Part shown: positions 12,314 through 22,996 of the stretch, one piece after another
Layout: each line of letters starts with the position of its first letter
Numbering within the stretch: the stretch's first letter is position 1
Assembly (NCBI GenBank): GCA_037954665.1
Contig: JBBMOL010000201.1
Coordinates: forward strand, 682,001 to 746,000
DNA: 64,000 nt
Source of the DNA: Laguncularia racemosa
Lineage: Eukaryota > Streptophyta > Magnoliopsida > Myrtales > Combretaceae
Direction: 5' to 3'
The notes under the pieces: generated by a model
What the model saw: only the letters and a program-made list of their open reading frames with translations
What the model was told of the DNA's origin: nothing
Databases searched by the model: none
Position numbers and translations under genes: made by a program

Positions 12314-13312
12314 ACCCGAATGGGTGCCTACGTACCTGCTACTCGGGATCAAACAAGCCGTAGTTCGCTTTTTTGAAAACCTTTAAGTGTGTTGGTGAAT
12401 TTTAATTTATGAAACCTCTTTTAGTTTTATGTTTTTATCATTTTTGGGATTTTTTTTTTCTAAAAATCTCTAAGCCAAAGCTTTAATCTGATTTTGAAAA
12501 TGATTTTTAAGAAAAAACATCAATTTTGGATTTATTTGAAGAAAATGATTTTTCTAAGTGCTAAAACTCATTTTTTATGATTCTTTTATAATTTTTGAAT
12601 TTTTTACGATTTTCATGATTTTTATGATTTTTCTGTTATTTTTGTGATTTCTGAGAATTTTGTGGATTTTTGTGATTTTTTTGGAATCTTTGTTGATTTT
12701 CGTGATTTTTTGGAATTTTTGTGATTTTTGGGGATTTTTGGGAATTTTTTGGTTTATTGTCTATCCTATTTTGACATCTAAAATTTTATTACTATTTTCC
12801 TAATTTTTTTTATTATTTATTATTTTTTATTTATCTATTTATTATATTTTTTTTCTACATTATTAAATTCTAGAAAAATCTAATTTCTACATTTTTCTAT
12901 TTATTAAAAATAAAACATAAACAAATAACTACATAACAAATAATTAATTAATTCAAAATAAATAAATAAACAAAATTAATTAAATAAAATTAAAAAAAAA
13001 ACCAGAAAATCCGACTTACCTGGATCTGGGTCGGGTCGGTAGGGTCGAATCGGGTCGGGTCGGGTCGATCGGACACGGCGGCGGGGAAGGCTCGTTCTCG
13101 GCGTTCCAGTGGCCTTTTGCAACGGGTGAGGTGTCGAATCCTAGCTTCTCGAGGTTGCTGAATCCAAGGGTGGTGGTGGTTTGCTCCCAGAACGTCTCCT
13201 TACGGTGGCTCTAGCTCCGGTCGGTGGTTTCGGCTTCGAGCTTCTCCGGCGTACTCCGATTCGCTCCTTTCTCTCACTTTTTCTTCTTCTTTCAGCTTCC
13301 TCCTGCTCTCCT

Positions 13313-13321
13313 CTATTTATA
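13313..13321 (-). promoter_or_regulatory. Pol II TATA box in the 3' LTR
   Basis: On the minus strand this reads TATAAATAG. It is preserved at the same place in the other LTR (22288-22296), so transcription should start about 30 bases further left. Confidence 0.65.
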
Positions 13322-13602
13322 GGCACCTCGAACTCCTCTTGGATATGCTCGAATCGGCCGATTTAGATAAACCCATATTTTTTCGTTTTTGGATTCGGTT
13401 TTATCCCGGCGATTTGATGTAAATCTCTTGTTTTTCTTTGATTTTTCTCATGGATTTGGCTTTATCTTGACTTTAATCTAGAAGATTAAAAAGAAAACGG
13501 CCGATTTCGTCTTCGTCGGACCTGCTCCGGCTCCTCCTCCGATTTTCTGGGCGAAGAAGACGATCACGCGCCATGCACGCGTTTCCACTTGGCCAATCAC
13601 AT

Positions 13603-13618
13603 GCTGCCACGTGGCAGC
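13603..13618. promoter_or_regulatory. 16-bp palindrome with G-box core
   Basis: GCTGCCACGTGGCAGC is a perfect palindrome centred on CACGTG, the plant bZIP/bHLH G-box. The other LTR keeps the inner GCCACGTGGC (22581-22590). It sits upstream of the TATA box in the U3 region. A regulatory role is inferred from the motif only. Confidence 0.5.
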
Positions 13619-13634
13619 TCCAGGGAAAAGAACG

Positions 13635-13736
13635 AAAAAATTTTTTTGCCGAGCGCCTGCAGGGGGATTCGAACTCGCAACCTTCAGCCTTCACACGGTC
13701 ACACATGCACGCACGAACCAGCTGAGCTGGCCCAAT
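13635..13736 (-). ncRNA. tRNA-like unit with Pol III A and B boxes inside the 3' LTR
   Basis: On the minus strand, CAGCTCAGCTGG (complement of 13718-13729) matches a tRNA A box and GTTCGAATCC (complement of 13665-13674) a B box. The spacing is normal for a Pol III type 2 promoter. A T6 run (complement of 13635-13640) follows, as a Pol III terminator would. The D-arm is recognisable, but no good acceptor stem forms, so it resembles a tRNA-derived SINE head rather than a tRNA gene. The same unit is in the other LTR. Confidence 0.55.
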
Positions 13737-13749
13737 TTCCCAATTTTAT

Positions 13750-13780
13750 TTACATCGCAAATTGTACATATGCGATGTAA
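13750..13780. repeat. Perfect 10-bp-stem hairpin beside the tRNA-like unit
   Basis: TTACATCGCA and TGCGATGTAA form a 10-bp inverted repeat around an 11-base loop. It is retained unchanged at 22723-22753 in the other LTR. Confidence 0.7.
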
Positions 13781-14020
13781 TTTTTTTATTTTTTTGTATT
13801 TTTTGAAATTTCAAAAATTTTTAAAAATTGTTTATTATTTATTATTGCCATTTCTGAAATCATTTTTCAAAATTGAAGTGTTTTCCTATTTATTTTTATT
13901 TTTTGAACATTTTTATTATTTTATGCTAAATTAGGAAAAATTGGGAAAAATTAGGAAAACTTGAAAAATTGATTATTATTGAGAATTGTTGATTCCTAGG
14001 GCAAAAATGGGGTGTTTACA

Positions 14021-14036
14021 GCTGCCCTCTTTGTGG
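14021..14036 (-). other. Polypurine tract of the Ogre-like element
   Basis: On the minus strand the bases before the 3' LTR read CCACAAAGAGGGCAGC, purine-rich and directly adjacent to the TGTAAACACC start of the LTR, as expected for the plus-strand priming site. Confidence 0.6.
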
Positions 14037-14104
14037 TAAAGTTTGAAAAACTTAACTACAAAGACAAACAAAAGACGCCATTTTTTACCTCTTGAATTAG
14101 TTTT

Positions 14105-15955
14105 CTATAGGAAAATGCCCCAAGAGCTGATAATCCTACGTTTGAAGATGTTCCTAACGATTCAAGTAATGTTCCTTTCCAAAAAGTGCTTTATGGGCTA
14201 ACTAATTGTGACAGGACACATTTCAAGCATCGAGTTGGAATGTATGAGAAATAATGATAGGAAGCGTCTTATCAGACTTGCAACCTTGGAAAGAAAATTT
14301 ATTTAGGAAGCTCCCTTATGAGCTGGCTACCTGTCGACAAAAGCGTCTTGTTAGACTAGCAACTGTTTGGGAAGATGTTTCCGAAAAGTTTCCCCAAGAG
14401 CTGACTAATCGGAGAGAATCTAGGAAAGTGCCCATATGGGCTGACTAACCTTAAAATAGATTTTAGGAAAGTGCCCATCTTGGGGACTGTTTGAAAGTCC
14501 CATGGCTGACAACCTGGGTAGTGTCTCAAAAGGTGCCCTTATGAGCTGACCCTAGGAACAGGCTTTTTCGGAAAGTGCCCATAATGGGCTGACTAACCCT
14601 TGGATTAATTTTTAGGAAAGTGCCCCAAGAGCTGACTAACCTAACACTAGAACTGTCTCAAAAGGTGCCCTTATGAGCTGACCCTGAGAACAGGCTTTTT
14701 CGGGAAAGTGCCCATATGGGCTGACTAACCCTTGGATTGATTTTTAGGAAAGTGCCCCAAGAGCTGACTAACCTAACATAGAACTGTCTCAAAAGGTGCC
14801 CTTATGAGCTGACCCTGAGAACAGGCTTTTCGGGAAAGCGCCCATATGGGCTGACTAACCCTTGGATTGATTTTTAGGAAGTGCCCCAAGAGCTGACTAA
14901 CCTAACATAGAACTGTCTCAAAAGGTGCCCTTATGAGCTGACCCTGAGAACAGGCTTTTCGGGAAAGCGCCCATATTGGGCTGACTAACCCTTGGATTGA
15001 TTTTTAGGAAAGTGCCCCAAGAGCTGACTAACCTAAACTAAAACTGTCTCAAAAAGTGCCCTTATGAGCTGACCCTGAGAACAGGCTTTTTCGGGAAAGT
15101 GCCCATATTGGGCTGACTAACCCTTGGATAACTTTTTAGGAAAGTGCCCCAAGAGCTGACTAACCTAAAGTAGAACTATCTCAAAAGGTGCCCTTATGAG
15201 CTGACCCTGAGAACAGGTTTTTTCGGGAAAGTGCCCATATTGGGCTGACTAACCCTTGGATAGACTTTTTAGGAAAGTGCCCCAAGAGCTGACTAACCTA
15301 AACTAAACTGTCTCAAAAGGTGCCCTTATGGCTGATCCTGAGAACAGGCTTTTTTAGGAAAGTGCCCATATTGGGCTGACTAACCCTTGATAGACTTTTA
15401 GGAAAGTGCCCCAAGAGCTGACTAACCTAAACTAGAACTGTCTCAAAAGGTGCCCTTATGAGCTGACCCTGAGAACAGGCTTTTTTCGGGAAAGTGCCCA
15501 TATTAGGCTGACTAACCCTTGGATTGATTTTTAGGAAAGTGCCCCAAGAGCTGATAACCTAAAGTAGAACTATCTCAAAAGGTGCCCTTATGAGCTGACC
15601 CTGATAACAGGTTTTTTCAGGAAAGTGCCCATATTGGGCTGACTAACCCTTGGATAGACTTTTAGGAAAGTGCCCCAAGAGCTGACTAACCTAAACTAGA
15701 ACTGTCTCAAAAGGTGCCCTTATGAGCTGATCCTAAGAACAGGCTTTTTCAGGAAAGTGCCCATATTGGGCTGACTAACCCTTCGATAGACTTTTAGGAA
15801 AGTGCCCCAAGAGCTGACTAACCTAAACTAGAACTGTGTCAAAAGGTGCCCTTATGAGCTGACCCTGAGAACAGGCTTTTTCGGGAAAGTGCCCATATTG
15901 GGCTGACTAACCCTTGGATTATTTTTAGGAAAGTGCCCCAAGAGCTGACTAACCT
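14105..15955. repeat. Tandem array, about 131-bp trimeric units
   Basis: A basic unit of about 43-45 bp containing 'gtgccc' and 'gagctga(c)ta' is organised as three variants, giving a period of about 131-132 bp. The landmark 'cccttatgagctga' recurs about 11 times between about 14527 and 15860. The array adjoins the 3' LTR, the position where Tat-lineage elements are known to carry variable tandem repeats in the 3' untranslated region. The first units (14105-14520) are irregular. Confidence 0.9.
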
Positions 15956-16815
15956 AAATGAAAATGATGGCTCAACAGGTGCCCCCTATGGGCTAATCTT
16001 GAGAGATCTAGGGAAGTGCCCCCTTTTTGGGCTGACTACCCTATTAACGGAAGACGGCTCTAAGGTGCCCCCCTGTGGGCTAACCTTAAGAGATCTAAGG
16101 AAGTGCCCCTTTTTGGGCTGACTACCCTATTATGAAGGCTCGAAAGGTGCCCCTTGTGGCTATCCTTGAGAGATCTAGGGAAGTGCCCCTTTTTGAGCTG
16201 ACTACCCTATGACGAAAATGATGGCTCCAAAGGTGCCCGCCCTGTGGGCTAACCTTGAGAGATCTAGGGAAGTGCCCCTTTTTGGGCTGACTACCCTATT
16301 AACGGAAGACGGCTCTAAGGTGCCCCCTGTGGGCTAACCTAAGAGATCTAGGGAAGTGCCCCTTTTTGGGCTGACTACCCTATTATGAAGGCTCGAAAGG
16401 TGCCCCTTGTGGGCTAACCTTGAGAGATCTAGGGAAGTGCCCCTTTTTGAGCTGACTACCCTATGACGAAAATGATGGCTCCAAAGGTGCCCCCCCTGTG
16501 GGCTAACCTTGAGAGATCTAGGGAAGTGCCCCTTTTTGGGCTGACTACCCTATTATGAAAATGAATGGCTCAAAAAGGTGCCCCCTGTGGGCTAACTTTG
16601 AGAGATCTAGGGAAGTGCCCCTTTTTGGGCTGACTACCCTATTATGAAAATGAATGGCGCAAAAGGTGCCCCCTGTGGGCTAACCTTGAGAGATCTAGGG
16701 AAGTGCCCCTTTTTGGGCTGACTACCCTATTATGAAAATGGCTCAAAAGGTGCCCCTTGTGGGCTAACCTTGAGAGATCTAAGGAAGTGCCCCTTTTTGG
16801 GCTGACTACCCTATT
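15956..16815. repeat. Tandem array, about 86-bp dimeric units
   Basis: This continues the preceding array but alternates two subunits, one with 'ggtgccccctgtgggctaacc' variants and one with 'gaagtgcccctttttgggctga'. The period is about 86 bp and there are about ten copies. A block of three dimers appears to be duplicated once (about 15960-16205 and 16210-16470). The switch from trimer to dimer is abrupt near 15955. Confidence 0.88.
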
Positions 16816-18859
16816 AACGGAAGAATATCCTAAATGGGAATCTTATTCATTTTTTTTTCAATAACAATCAAATGCAAGATGACTTAAACTTCTGAACACG
16901 TGATAACTAAAATTTTTCTGCAAATTTTCAAAAAAAATGGTCTTTTGAAACCTAAGGATAATGTGGCAAAATATTAAAGTGTTCCTTTTTTAGTGAGCAT
17001 TGCTAACGAGTAAAGAATCTGACAAGGCTCCTACAAATACAAATAGAGGGTAAGCATTCCCTACTGCTCCATAATCACTTACTCTTTTGCCTCATTTTTC
17101 TCAGAGGGTTTGGTTTAATCTTAGAAACAAAAGTGTTGTCTTAGCTTAATCAATCATCTCTTGAGGGGTTTCTTGTACTTAAGACTCATATCTTCTTCTT
17201 GGGGATATCAGTATTTAAGGCTAAACAATGCCAATGAGTAAATTTTCTCATTCCATTTATAACTGGATATCTCGTTTTTAATTGGTTTAATTAGGAGGAC
17301 TTCCTTACAATCTCTCGGTTTAGATGTCACTCTTGACTTCTATTCCAAAAATTATGGTCTTTCTTGTAAGTAATACGCTTTAATCAATCCGTTAGGACTT
17401 TTTGATACTTGTAATGCAATTTAGGCTCTTTTGGTTATTGGTTTCAGAAATGTATGTTAATGGTTTATTTTGAAAGAATAGTCGTTTCAACTTGGGTTTG
17501 TAAGTCAATAAACCTTGAGAAAAAGAATAAGAATAGTATTTGCCCTAGCAATTTTTGCTCAAGATAAGTTATTTTCAATGATTTGGAGAAGTCTTCCAAA
17601 AAGGGTAGTATATCTTTGAACTACTCTCGTATTTGGCCCTGGTATTTTCAAGTGTTGTTGGGCTTTTTATAGGTTTAGCTACATTCTCAGGCTTCTCTCA
17701 TTTCCCTTCTTTTCCTTTTCTTTTCTTTCTATTCCTTTCAGTTTTTTTTTTTTCATCATTTTTTCTTCATTCATTCTCTTTTTTTTCTTCTTTTCTTTTG
17801 GGCCCAATGGTGATCATTTCGTGTGGTTCATGTGTATTTTTTTTTAGAATGTAGGACTTCTCTTCATCTCAATTATCTATGGCTAAAATTTTGAATTATT
17901 GCAACTAGGACAAGCACTATTGATGTCTCTATCTTCCCAATTATTCCATCGTGGGGTGGTTGATGGTAGGGTTAAATTTTGAAACTCTTGTTTGTCAAAG
18001 GATGATTGTGTTTAGGGTAACAAAAATGAATGCCTAACATTATTTGATTTAACGTATCAAATTCAAGATAACCTCCTTTAAGGAATGAGTCCAAAACTTC
18101 ACATTAATAACACTCAACACTCAAGTGTTTAAGGGTTAGTGTTTGGGACGTGGTTTGCCTCTTGTCATCTTAAACCTTTTAAACAAAGATACCCTTCCAT
18201 TTTATCAAATTTGCCTATGTTCTTCACTTCTCATGGCGTCCCCGTGTACTGTTGTCAATTTGAACAAGCGATTTGGTCTTAAGTGCCTAAGACTCAAGTA
18301 TTTGGAAGAGTCTTCTTTATACCCTCAGTGATAATTGACCATAGCTACTTTGAACGTGTGCCCAAAAAAAAAAAAAATCTGTGTTTGGTTTATATGACTT
18401 TTGATAGAAAGGAAACTTCAAGTGCAGCTTTTAGGATTGGAGGGTGTTGGGACATTTTACGTTTCGAGGCTAAATCAAGATATGAGGAGACCTTTTGAAG
18501 TGAATGGGGTCTTTCGTTGGTTATAGAGGTCTTTGGTTTTTAGAGCAAGTGACTATGAGCTTTAGGTTAAGCTAACCATTTAGAAGCAAATTTTAGGACC
18601 TTGAAAAGATCTCTAATTGTTAGTAACTCTTCAATTCTCTTTCACCATTTATTTTTCTTTGTTCTTATTTTTTAGTAAATATGCAAACCAGATGCTCATA
18701 CGGATGCTTTTTCTTTGTTATTATTTCTTAGTAAATATGCGAATCAGATGCTCACACGGATGCTAAAAATAAAGGGTTGACAAGCTGATTGACAATGTAT
18801 TATCAAAACTTTACTTTTATTAATAATTCTGGAGTTCAAATAAAGATTACAATGATAAT
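16816..18859. other. Spacer between the ORF and the tandem array
   Basis: No coding frame was recognised. It has a strongly pyrimidine-rich plus strand at about 17690-17800 (purine-rich on the transcribed strand) and a short direct repeat of about 37 bp at 18672-18708 and 18727-18763. No remnant of gag or pol was recognised in it. Confidence 0.5.
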
Positions 18860-20386
18860 CTATTTCCTAGCTCTCTTTGTCTTCTGTTGCGGAGGCTCAG
18901 GTTTCCCACTAATGATAGCTTCTAGTTCTTTGACCTTGGCTTGGGATTTCTCTAATTGTGCTTCTAAAGCCTTGTTTCTTTGGTCGGATTCTTTGAAGCG
19001 TCCTTTCCAGATGTCTTTCTTATAATCCGCAGCTTCGAAATATACTTCCATCCGGGCCTTGACCTGCTCCAAGTAGATCACTGTCTCTGGATTGATCTTA
19101 TCTAGTCTTGGCTGGGTGACTTCTGGAACCCGGTATGCTCTTTCCCCCGTCTGGTATAGCTGGCGGATTACAAACTCTCTGGTGGCTCGGTGTTTTCCCA
19201 CTTCGCCATCTAGCTCACCGAGGTCCACATTCGGGCTTTCGATTTTGGCTTCCCAAAGTGCTTTGACCTCTGTCAGCTTAGCAAACTTCTCGGCTACCAA
19301 TAGGTTCGGATCTTGATACTCAAAGGTGATTGTTTCGAGTGAGGGCCGATAAACTATGTCTTGGATGGTACCGAATTGGCGGACTACAGAGTTGGGGTGA
19401 TATCCGATGCATCCGTTGATCCCAATTAATGGCACTGCTTGGAAATTACTGCAGGTTAGGATGATTTTATTGCAGCAACTCCACCTGGCTGTCCATAGAA
19501 TATCTTCGGCGCTAAGGCTTCTAAGCAAATCTACCCAACTGTGGCTGGTAATGTCGTCGGGTAACTTCACCTTTTCTATACCAGAATCCACCAGATCTAC
19601 CTGTTGGGCTAGGGTTTTTCTGACCATGTTCAGCCCGAAGCACTTGAGGTGGCTTACGAACCATATTAGTAGAAGGTTGAGGCTTGAGCGCAGGATGCCA
19701 TGACCCTTCTTCTTGAGGAAATTTAGGTGTCGGATCTGTTCAGCCAGTAGAGCCGGGATGTAAGATCTTCCCTCCAGGAATTGGGTCACCAGCTCTGCAA
19801 CCCGGTAGTGAATATAGAAAGTTCCGGTGGGGAACAAAATGGTGGCGAAGGCCGTCAAGACGAAGGCGTTCACCCTTCTCTGTCTGTAAGTCTTAGGGTC
19901 TCCGCACAGGATGTCCTTTCTGTCCCCATTGTCTTCTCGGGCAATAAACCAGGCTTCTAGATCATCCATTCGTATACAATATCCATTACAGTCTGCCAGG
20001 GCTTTATTGAGCGCTGTTTTGCGGATGCCTAGCAATCTGCTGAAGGTACCGGCTGGCCCGGCCTCAAGGTCTGGCGTGTAAATCTGATCAGTCAATGCTG
20101 GAGCCTGTAGCAACTGGGTATACTCCTCCAGGGTAGGGGTGATCTCATGCGGTCCGATGAAGAAAGCTGCGGGCTCGATCTCCCATAACTGGAGCATGGC
20201 CCGGACCATAGGCAAATTCGCCTCTGTCTTAGTCAGTGAGAGGACGGGGCCGATCTTCTGTTGGATGAAGGCTTGCTCCTCTGGGTTATACAAGGTAAAC
20301 CAGTGGTCCAGTACCAATTTTGGGTCCAAAGGTTTGTACACCCGAATTTCTTTGCGGAGGAGGCGGTCAACTGCACTGCTAGCCAT
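18860..20386 (-). CDS. DUF7745-like protein, 508 aa, probable extra ORF (ORF1) of the Ogre-like element
   Basis: This is the longest intact frame of the window that is not gag-pol. It opens with ATG about 490 bases after the primer-binding site. The N-terminal about 380 residues resemble a plant family I recognise as DUF7745, with TPTLEEYTQLL near residue 85-95, the stretch SAEDILWTARW near 300 and VPLIGINGCIGYHPNSVVRQ near 325-345. Its function is unknown. The last 100 residues are a charged heptad-like coiled coil (about 430-490) followed by a basic tail KTKRARK that could act in nuclear import. Ogre elements are known to carry an extra ORF upstream of gag, and I infer that this is its equivalent. 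No enzyme motif, zinc finger or membrane segment is visible. It could instead be a captured host gene. Confidence 0.75.
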   Translation of the reverse strand: MASSAVDRLLRKEIRVYKPLDPKLVLDHWFTLYNPEEQAFIQQKIGPVLSLTKTEANLPMVRAMLQLWEIEPAAFFIGPHEITPTLEEYTQLLQAPALTDQIYTPDLEAGPAGTFSRLLGIRKTALNKALADCNGYCIRMDDLEAWFIAREDNGDRKDILCGDPKTYRQRRVNAFVLTAFATILFPTGTFYIHYRVAELVTQFLEGRSYIPALLAEQIRHLNFLKKKGHGILRSSLNLLLIWFVSHLKCFGLNMVRKTLAQQVDLVDSGIEKVKLPDDITSHSWVDLLRSLSAEDILWTARWSCCNKIILTCSNFQAVPLIGINGCIGYHPNSVVRQFGTIQDIVYRPSLETITFEYQDPNLLVAEKFAKLTEVKALWEAKIESPNVDLGELDGEVGKHRATREFVIRQLYQTGERAYRVPEVTQPRLDKINPETVIYLEQVKARMEVYFEAADYKKDIWKGRFKESDQRNKALEAQLEKSQAKVKELEAIISGKPEPPQQKTKRARK

Positions 20387-20873
20387 CTATTACAACAGGA
20401 AACAGCCTAGTTATAACAAGAACTATGAAAACCTTACAGGGAAATAGTCCTGAACTCCAAGGACAAAACAACAAACCAATACATTGTCATTCAATTGTCA
20501 ACCTTCTGTGATGTTATGTATGCAAGTAGGTTGGTTCTAACTGGTTCCCGAGCTCTATGGCCTCCCGCATTTTCGAAGAAATGGATCTCAGCCATATCGA
20601 AGCATAGGGTGGGGTAGCCTAATCGGTCCCGAACGGTGAATCAACTCACTTCGCCCGAAACCTACACAATGGCCCCCCCGTCTTAGGTTTCTAGGACGGT
20701 CCGGGTTCGACCGCATCTACTCACACAGATATATGCATGCAAAGCCCCCACAATAAAGAAAAACTGAAAATCTAACTAAACCCTGAAAGGTTAGCAACAG
20801 AGTAACAAAATGAAACACATTTCTTAAAGATAACGATTTGAAAGGATTCAGGTGGCTAGCCTACTGGCATGGG

Positions 20874-20891
20874 TCCCCAGTGGAGTCGCCA
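20874..20891 (-). other. Primer-binding site, tRNA-Arg type
   Basis: Two bases after the end of the 5' LTR the minus strand reads TGGCGACTCCACTGGGGA. This is complementary, with about one mismatch, to the 3' end of plant tRNA-Arg(ACG). It fixes the transcription direction of the element. Confidence 0.8.
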
Positions 20892-22287
20892 TCTGTCGAG
20901 TCTAATTTTTGAATTCCCATTCCTAATCCGATCTAAACTAAACCCTATGCTCATCTAATCTAGATCCTCGACTTTAGTTAGGAATTTCGTTTGATTTTTG
21001 GAGTCGCCACCCAACTGTTGTTGGGAAAAAGTGAATTAAGACTAAAGGAGCGAATTAGTCTTAATTTAGACTACTAGTCGTCGTTATTTCCTCTTCTCGT
21101 TTTTTGTGAGAAGAGAAAAAGGGAAAACCAGAGTTTCTAAGTCCGGAGGCTAACCTATTAAAACCTTTACGGTTACCACCTAATCTCTCAAAATTGTTCA
21201 TCTCTAGAAATGTGTTTCATTGTGTCTTTGTTACTTTTATTATGTTTTTGAATTTATTCAAGAAAAATTATTTTTCATTTATTTTAGGGGGTTGACCCGA
21301 ATGGGTGCCTACGTACCTGCTACTCAGGATCAAACAAGTCGTAGTTCGTTTTTTTGAAAACCTTTAAGTGTGTTGGTGAATTTTAATTTATGAAACCTCT
21401 TTTAGTTTTATGTTTTTATCATTTTTGGATTTTTTTTTTCTAAAAATTTCTAAGCCTAAGCTTTAATCTGATTTTGAAAATGATTTTTATGAAAAAACAT
21501 CAATTTTGGATTTATTTGAAGAAAAGGATTTTTCTAAGTGCTAAAACTCATTTTTTATGATTCTTTTTATATTTTTGAATTTTTTATGATTTTCATGATT
21601 TTTATGATTTTTCTGTTATTTTTGTGATTTCTGAGAATTTTGTGGATTTTTGTGATTTTTTGGGAATTTTTGTTGATTTTCGTGATTTTTTGGAATTTTT
21701 GTGATTTTTGGGGATTTTTGGGAATTTTTTGGTTTATTGTCTATCATATTTTGACATCTAAAATTTTATTACTATTTTCCTAATGTTTTTTATTATTTTT
21801 TATTTTTTATTTATCTATTTATTTTTTTTTCTACATTATTAAATTCTAGAAAAATCTAATTTCTATATTTTTCTATTTATTAAAAATAAAACATAAACAA
21901 ATAACTACATAACAATTAATTAATTAATTCAGAATAAATAAATAAAAAAAATTAATTAAATAAAATTAAAAAAAAACCAGAAAATCCGACTTACCTGGAT
22001 CTAGGTCGGGTCGGTCGGGTCGAATCGGGTCGGGTCGGGTCGATCGGACACGGCGGTGGGGAAGGCTCGTTCACGGCGTTCCGGTGGCCTTTTGCAGCGG
22101 GTGAGGTGTCGAATCCTAGCTTCTCGAGGTTGCTGAATCCAAGGGTGGTGGTGGTTTGCTCCCAGAACGTCTCCTTACGGTGGCTCTAGCTCCGGTCGGT
22201 GGTTTCGGCTTCGAGCTTCTCCGGCGTACTCCGATTCGCTCCTTTCTCTCACTTTTTCTTCTTCTTTCAGCTTCCTCCAGCTCTCCT

Positions 22288-22296
22288 CTATTTATA
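22288..22296 (-). promoter_or_regulatory. Pol II TATA box in the 5' LTR
   Basis: Reads TATAAATAG on the minus strand. This is the expected promoter of the element, with the DUF7745-like ORF about 1.9 kb downstream. Confidence 0.65.
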
Positions 22297-22609
22297 GGCA
22301 CCCCGAACTCCTCTTGGATATGCTCGAATCGGCCGATTTAGATAAACCCATATTTTTCCGTTTTTGGATTCGGTTTTATCCCGGCGATTTGATGTAAATC
22401 TCTTGTTTTTCTTTGATTTTTCTGATGGATTTGGCTTTATCTTGACTTTAATCTAGAAGATTAAAAAGAAAACGGTCGATTTCGTCTTCGTCGGACCTGC
22501 TCCGGCTCCTCCTCCGATTTTCTGGGCGAAGAAGACGATCACGCGCCATGCACGCGTTTCCTCTTGGCCAATCACATGTTGCCACGTGGCAGCTCCAGGG
22601 AAAAGAACG

Positions 22610-22703
22610 AAAAAAATTTTTGCCGAGCGCCTGCAGGGGGATTCGAACTCGCGACCTTCACCCTTCACACGGTCACACATGCACGCACGAACCAGCTGAG
22701 CTG
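22610..22703 (-). ncRNA. tRNA-like unit with Pol III boxes inside the 5' LTR
   Basis: The A box (complement of 22692-22703), B box (complement of 22639-22648) and T-run terminator (complement of 22610-22616) are all retained. The few differences from the other LTR fall outside the boxes. Confidence 0.55.
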
Positions 22704-22996
22704 CCCAATTTCCCGATTTTATTTACATCGCAAATTGTACATATGCGATGTAATTTTTTTATTTTTTTGTATTTTTTGAAATTTCAAAAATTTTAAAAAT
22801 TGTTTATTATTTATTATTGCCATTTCTGAAATCATTTTTCAAAATTGAAGTGTTTTCCTATTTATTTTATTTTTTGAACATTTTTATTATTTTATTCTAA
22901 ATTAGGAAAAATTGGGAAAAATTAGGAAAACTTGAAAAATTGATTATTATTGAGAATTGTTGATTCCTAAGGCAAAAATGGGGTGTTTACAGGGAT

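Larger units (their letters stand above)
10369..14020 (-). repeat. 3' LTR of the Ogre-like element (contains a nested solo LTR)
   Basis: It aligns end to end with 20894-22991, apart from a 1552-bp interruption (insertion plus duplicated target). Differences between the LTRs look like about 2 percent by eye. In transcription order it contains a hairpin, the tRNA-like unit, a G-box, a TATA box, a GGGTC-type short repeat (about 13024-13072) and a long low-complexity GATTTTT-rich stretch (about 12575-12760). Confidence 0.93.
10369..22991 (-). mobile_element. Non-autonomous Ogre/Tat-like LTR retrotransposon, 12.6 kb, with one intact ORF
   Basis: Five-base target-site duplications GGGAT lie at 10364-10368 and 22992-22996, immediately outside TG...CA termini. 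The right LTR (20894-22991) is 2098 bp. The left LTR is 2100 bp once its nested insertion is discounted. The primer-binding site adjoins the right LTR, so transcription runs on the minus strand. The internal 6.9 kb holds one intact ORF, a spacer and a tandem array, with no gag, protease, RT or integrase. A tRNA-Arg-type primer site, an LTR beginning TGTAAACACCCC, an extra ORF just after the 5' leader and tandem repeats near the 3' LTR all fit what is known of Ogre and other Tat elements. Proteins for mobility would have to come from an autonomous relative. Confidence 0.9.
20894..22991 (-). repeat. 5' LTR of the Ogre-like element
   Basis: An uninterrupted 2098-bp LTR, TG...CA bounded. It supplies the empty-site sequence proving the nested insertion in the other LTR. 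It carries the same TATA box (22288-22296), G-box, tRNA-like unit and hairpin. Confidence 0.95.

Noticed and set aside
13141..13326. 61-residue frame present in both LTRs of the Ogre-like element
   Set aside because: It lacks an ATG (it begins at GTG) and starts on the TATA box, so it cannot be translated as such from the LTR promoter.
13635..13736. A genuine tRNA gene
   Set aside because: A and B boxes are good, but the acceptor stem does not pair and the T-stem is imperfect, so only a tRNA-like unit is claimed.
14105..16815. CRISPR-like array
   Set aside because: There are no constant repeats with unique spacers. All parts of each unit are repeated, the period varies and the context is a plant retrotransposon.
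17633..17854. Phe/Ser-rich 73-residue plus-strand frame
   Set aside because: It comes from a T/C-rich tract. It looks like a membrane segment only because of base composition.
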